From NCBI GenBank assembly GCA_024278395.1, contig JAJRTG010000142.1:1-6287 (forward strand): DNA of 6,287 nucleotides, read 5' to 3'. Positions 5,933-6,287 of the stretch are shown here, in pieces (the first letter of the stretch is position 1; every line of letters starts with the position of its first letter). Under the pieces are notes generated by a model that was given only the letters and a program-made list of their open reading frames with translations, was not told the origin of the DNA and searched no databases. This DNA is from Fidelibacterota bacterium. Its GTDB lineage: Bacteria > Bipolaricaulota > Bipolaricaulia > UBA7950 > UBA9294. The translations under genes and the position numbers were made by a program.

Positions 5933-6287
5933 CTAGCTCAATGCCCGGTCCGTCTCCCGCAGGCGGCGGGCGAGCTCCTCCAGCATCCCCAGTGCGACCT
6001 CAGGGTAGGCGGCGATCAACCCCTTCATCGCCCACGGAGAGAGGACGAGACAGCGGGTGTCCTCGGTGGCGATGACGTCGGCTGAGCGTGGGGCCCCGTC
6101 GAGCAGGGACATCTCGCCGAAGAATGACCCCTTCCCCAGCTTGGCCAGTCGCTCGTCGCCGCGCCGTACCTCGGCGCCGCCGGAGAGGATGAGGTAGAAA
6201 CCGACGCCGGTGTCCCCTTCCGAGACGATCTTCGTGCCGGCCTTGAACTCCTTGTCCACCGCCGACTTGAGGATCGCCCTCAACCCC
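5933..6287 (-). CDS. Cyclic nucleotide-binding domain protein, 5' end outside window
   Basis: This is a CNB (CAP/cNMP-binding) domain protein, cut by the right window edge. The visible 116 codons begin at a TTG (6281-6283), but the frame stays open to 6287. The first visible residues (LRAILKSAVDKEFKAG) already belong to the CNB fold, so the true start lies beyond the window. Counting from that TTG, the beta-barrel runs from FKAGTKIVSEGDTG (13-26) through FYLILSGGAEVRRGD (29-43). The phosphate-binding cassette FGEMSLLDGAPRSADV follows at 55-70. It keeps both ligand-contact residues, Glu57 and Arg66, so cAMP or cGMP binding is plausible. The chain ends soon after the C-helix (LEELARRLRETDRALS), with no helix-turn-helix, so it is not a complete CRP/FNR regulator as seen. 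It may be a stand-alone CNB protein or the C-terminal part of a larger enzyme or transporter. It is followed after 3 nt by the MBL hydrolase gene. Confidence 0.88.
   Translation of the reverse strand, partial: GLRAILKSAVDKEFKAGTKIVSEGDTGVGFYLILSGGAEVRRGDERLAKLGKGSFFGEMSLLDGAPRSADVIATEDTRCLVLSPWAMKGLIAAYPEVALGMLEELARRLRETDRALS

Noticed and set aside
5933..6287. Annotation as a CRP/FNR transcription factor
   Set aside because: The protein ends right after the CNB C-helix; no helix-turn-helix follows.

Overview
The window is GC-rich and gene-dense bacterial DNA. It holds seven genes in two convergent operons, and almost no non-coding sequence. The type and layout of the genes (RND exporter, LolA-like periplasmic carrier, several exported proteins) suggest a diderm bacterium. 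The compact, overlapping genes, strong Shine-Dalgarno sites and C/G-ending codons would fit an anaerobic or thermophilic lineage such as Bipolaricaulota. That assignment is an impression only and was not tested.

Left part, + strand, 6-4330: a tightly coupled four-gene operon. It encodes a TetR-family repressor, a small exported protein of unknown function, a 12-TM MMPL/RND-superfamily exporter of about 797 residues, and an exported protein of the outer-membrane lipoprotein-sorting (LolA-like) family. Every junction overlaps (8, 1 and 4 nt), and each downstream Shine-Dalgarno site lies inside the end of the upstream gene. The most economical reading is a repressor-controlled cassette that moves a hydrophobic or lipid-like compound out of the inner membrane, through the RND pump and on to a LolA-fold periplasmic carrier. 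The small exported protein would be an uncharacterised accessory. The substrate cannot be read from the sequence.

Middle, 4331-4381: a short convergent intergenic space occupied by a strong GC-rich hairpin, probably a terminator shared by both operons.

Right part, - strand, 6287-4382: three genes read right to left. The first is a cyclic-nucleotide-binding-domain protein, cut at its 5' end by the window edge and lacking a DNA-binding domain after the CNB. The second is an RNase Z-like metallo-beta-lactamase-fold hydrolase that lacks tRNA-processing hallmarks. The third is an exported fusion of a PKD domain with a TlpA/ResA-type thioredoxin domain carrying a CPHC active site. The first two are 3 nt apart and probably translationally coupled; the third follows after 18 nt with its own Shine-Dalgarno site.

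I saw no tRNA, rRNA, CRISPR array, insertion sequence or other mobile element. No gene-free stretch exceeds about 51 bases. The most interesting items are the unknown exported protein inside the RND/LolA-like operon, the PKD-thioredoxin fusion, and the CNB plus atypical MBL pair.
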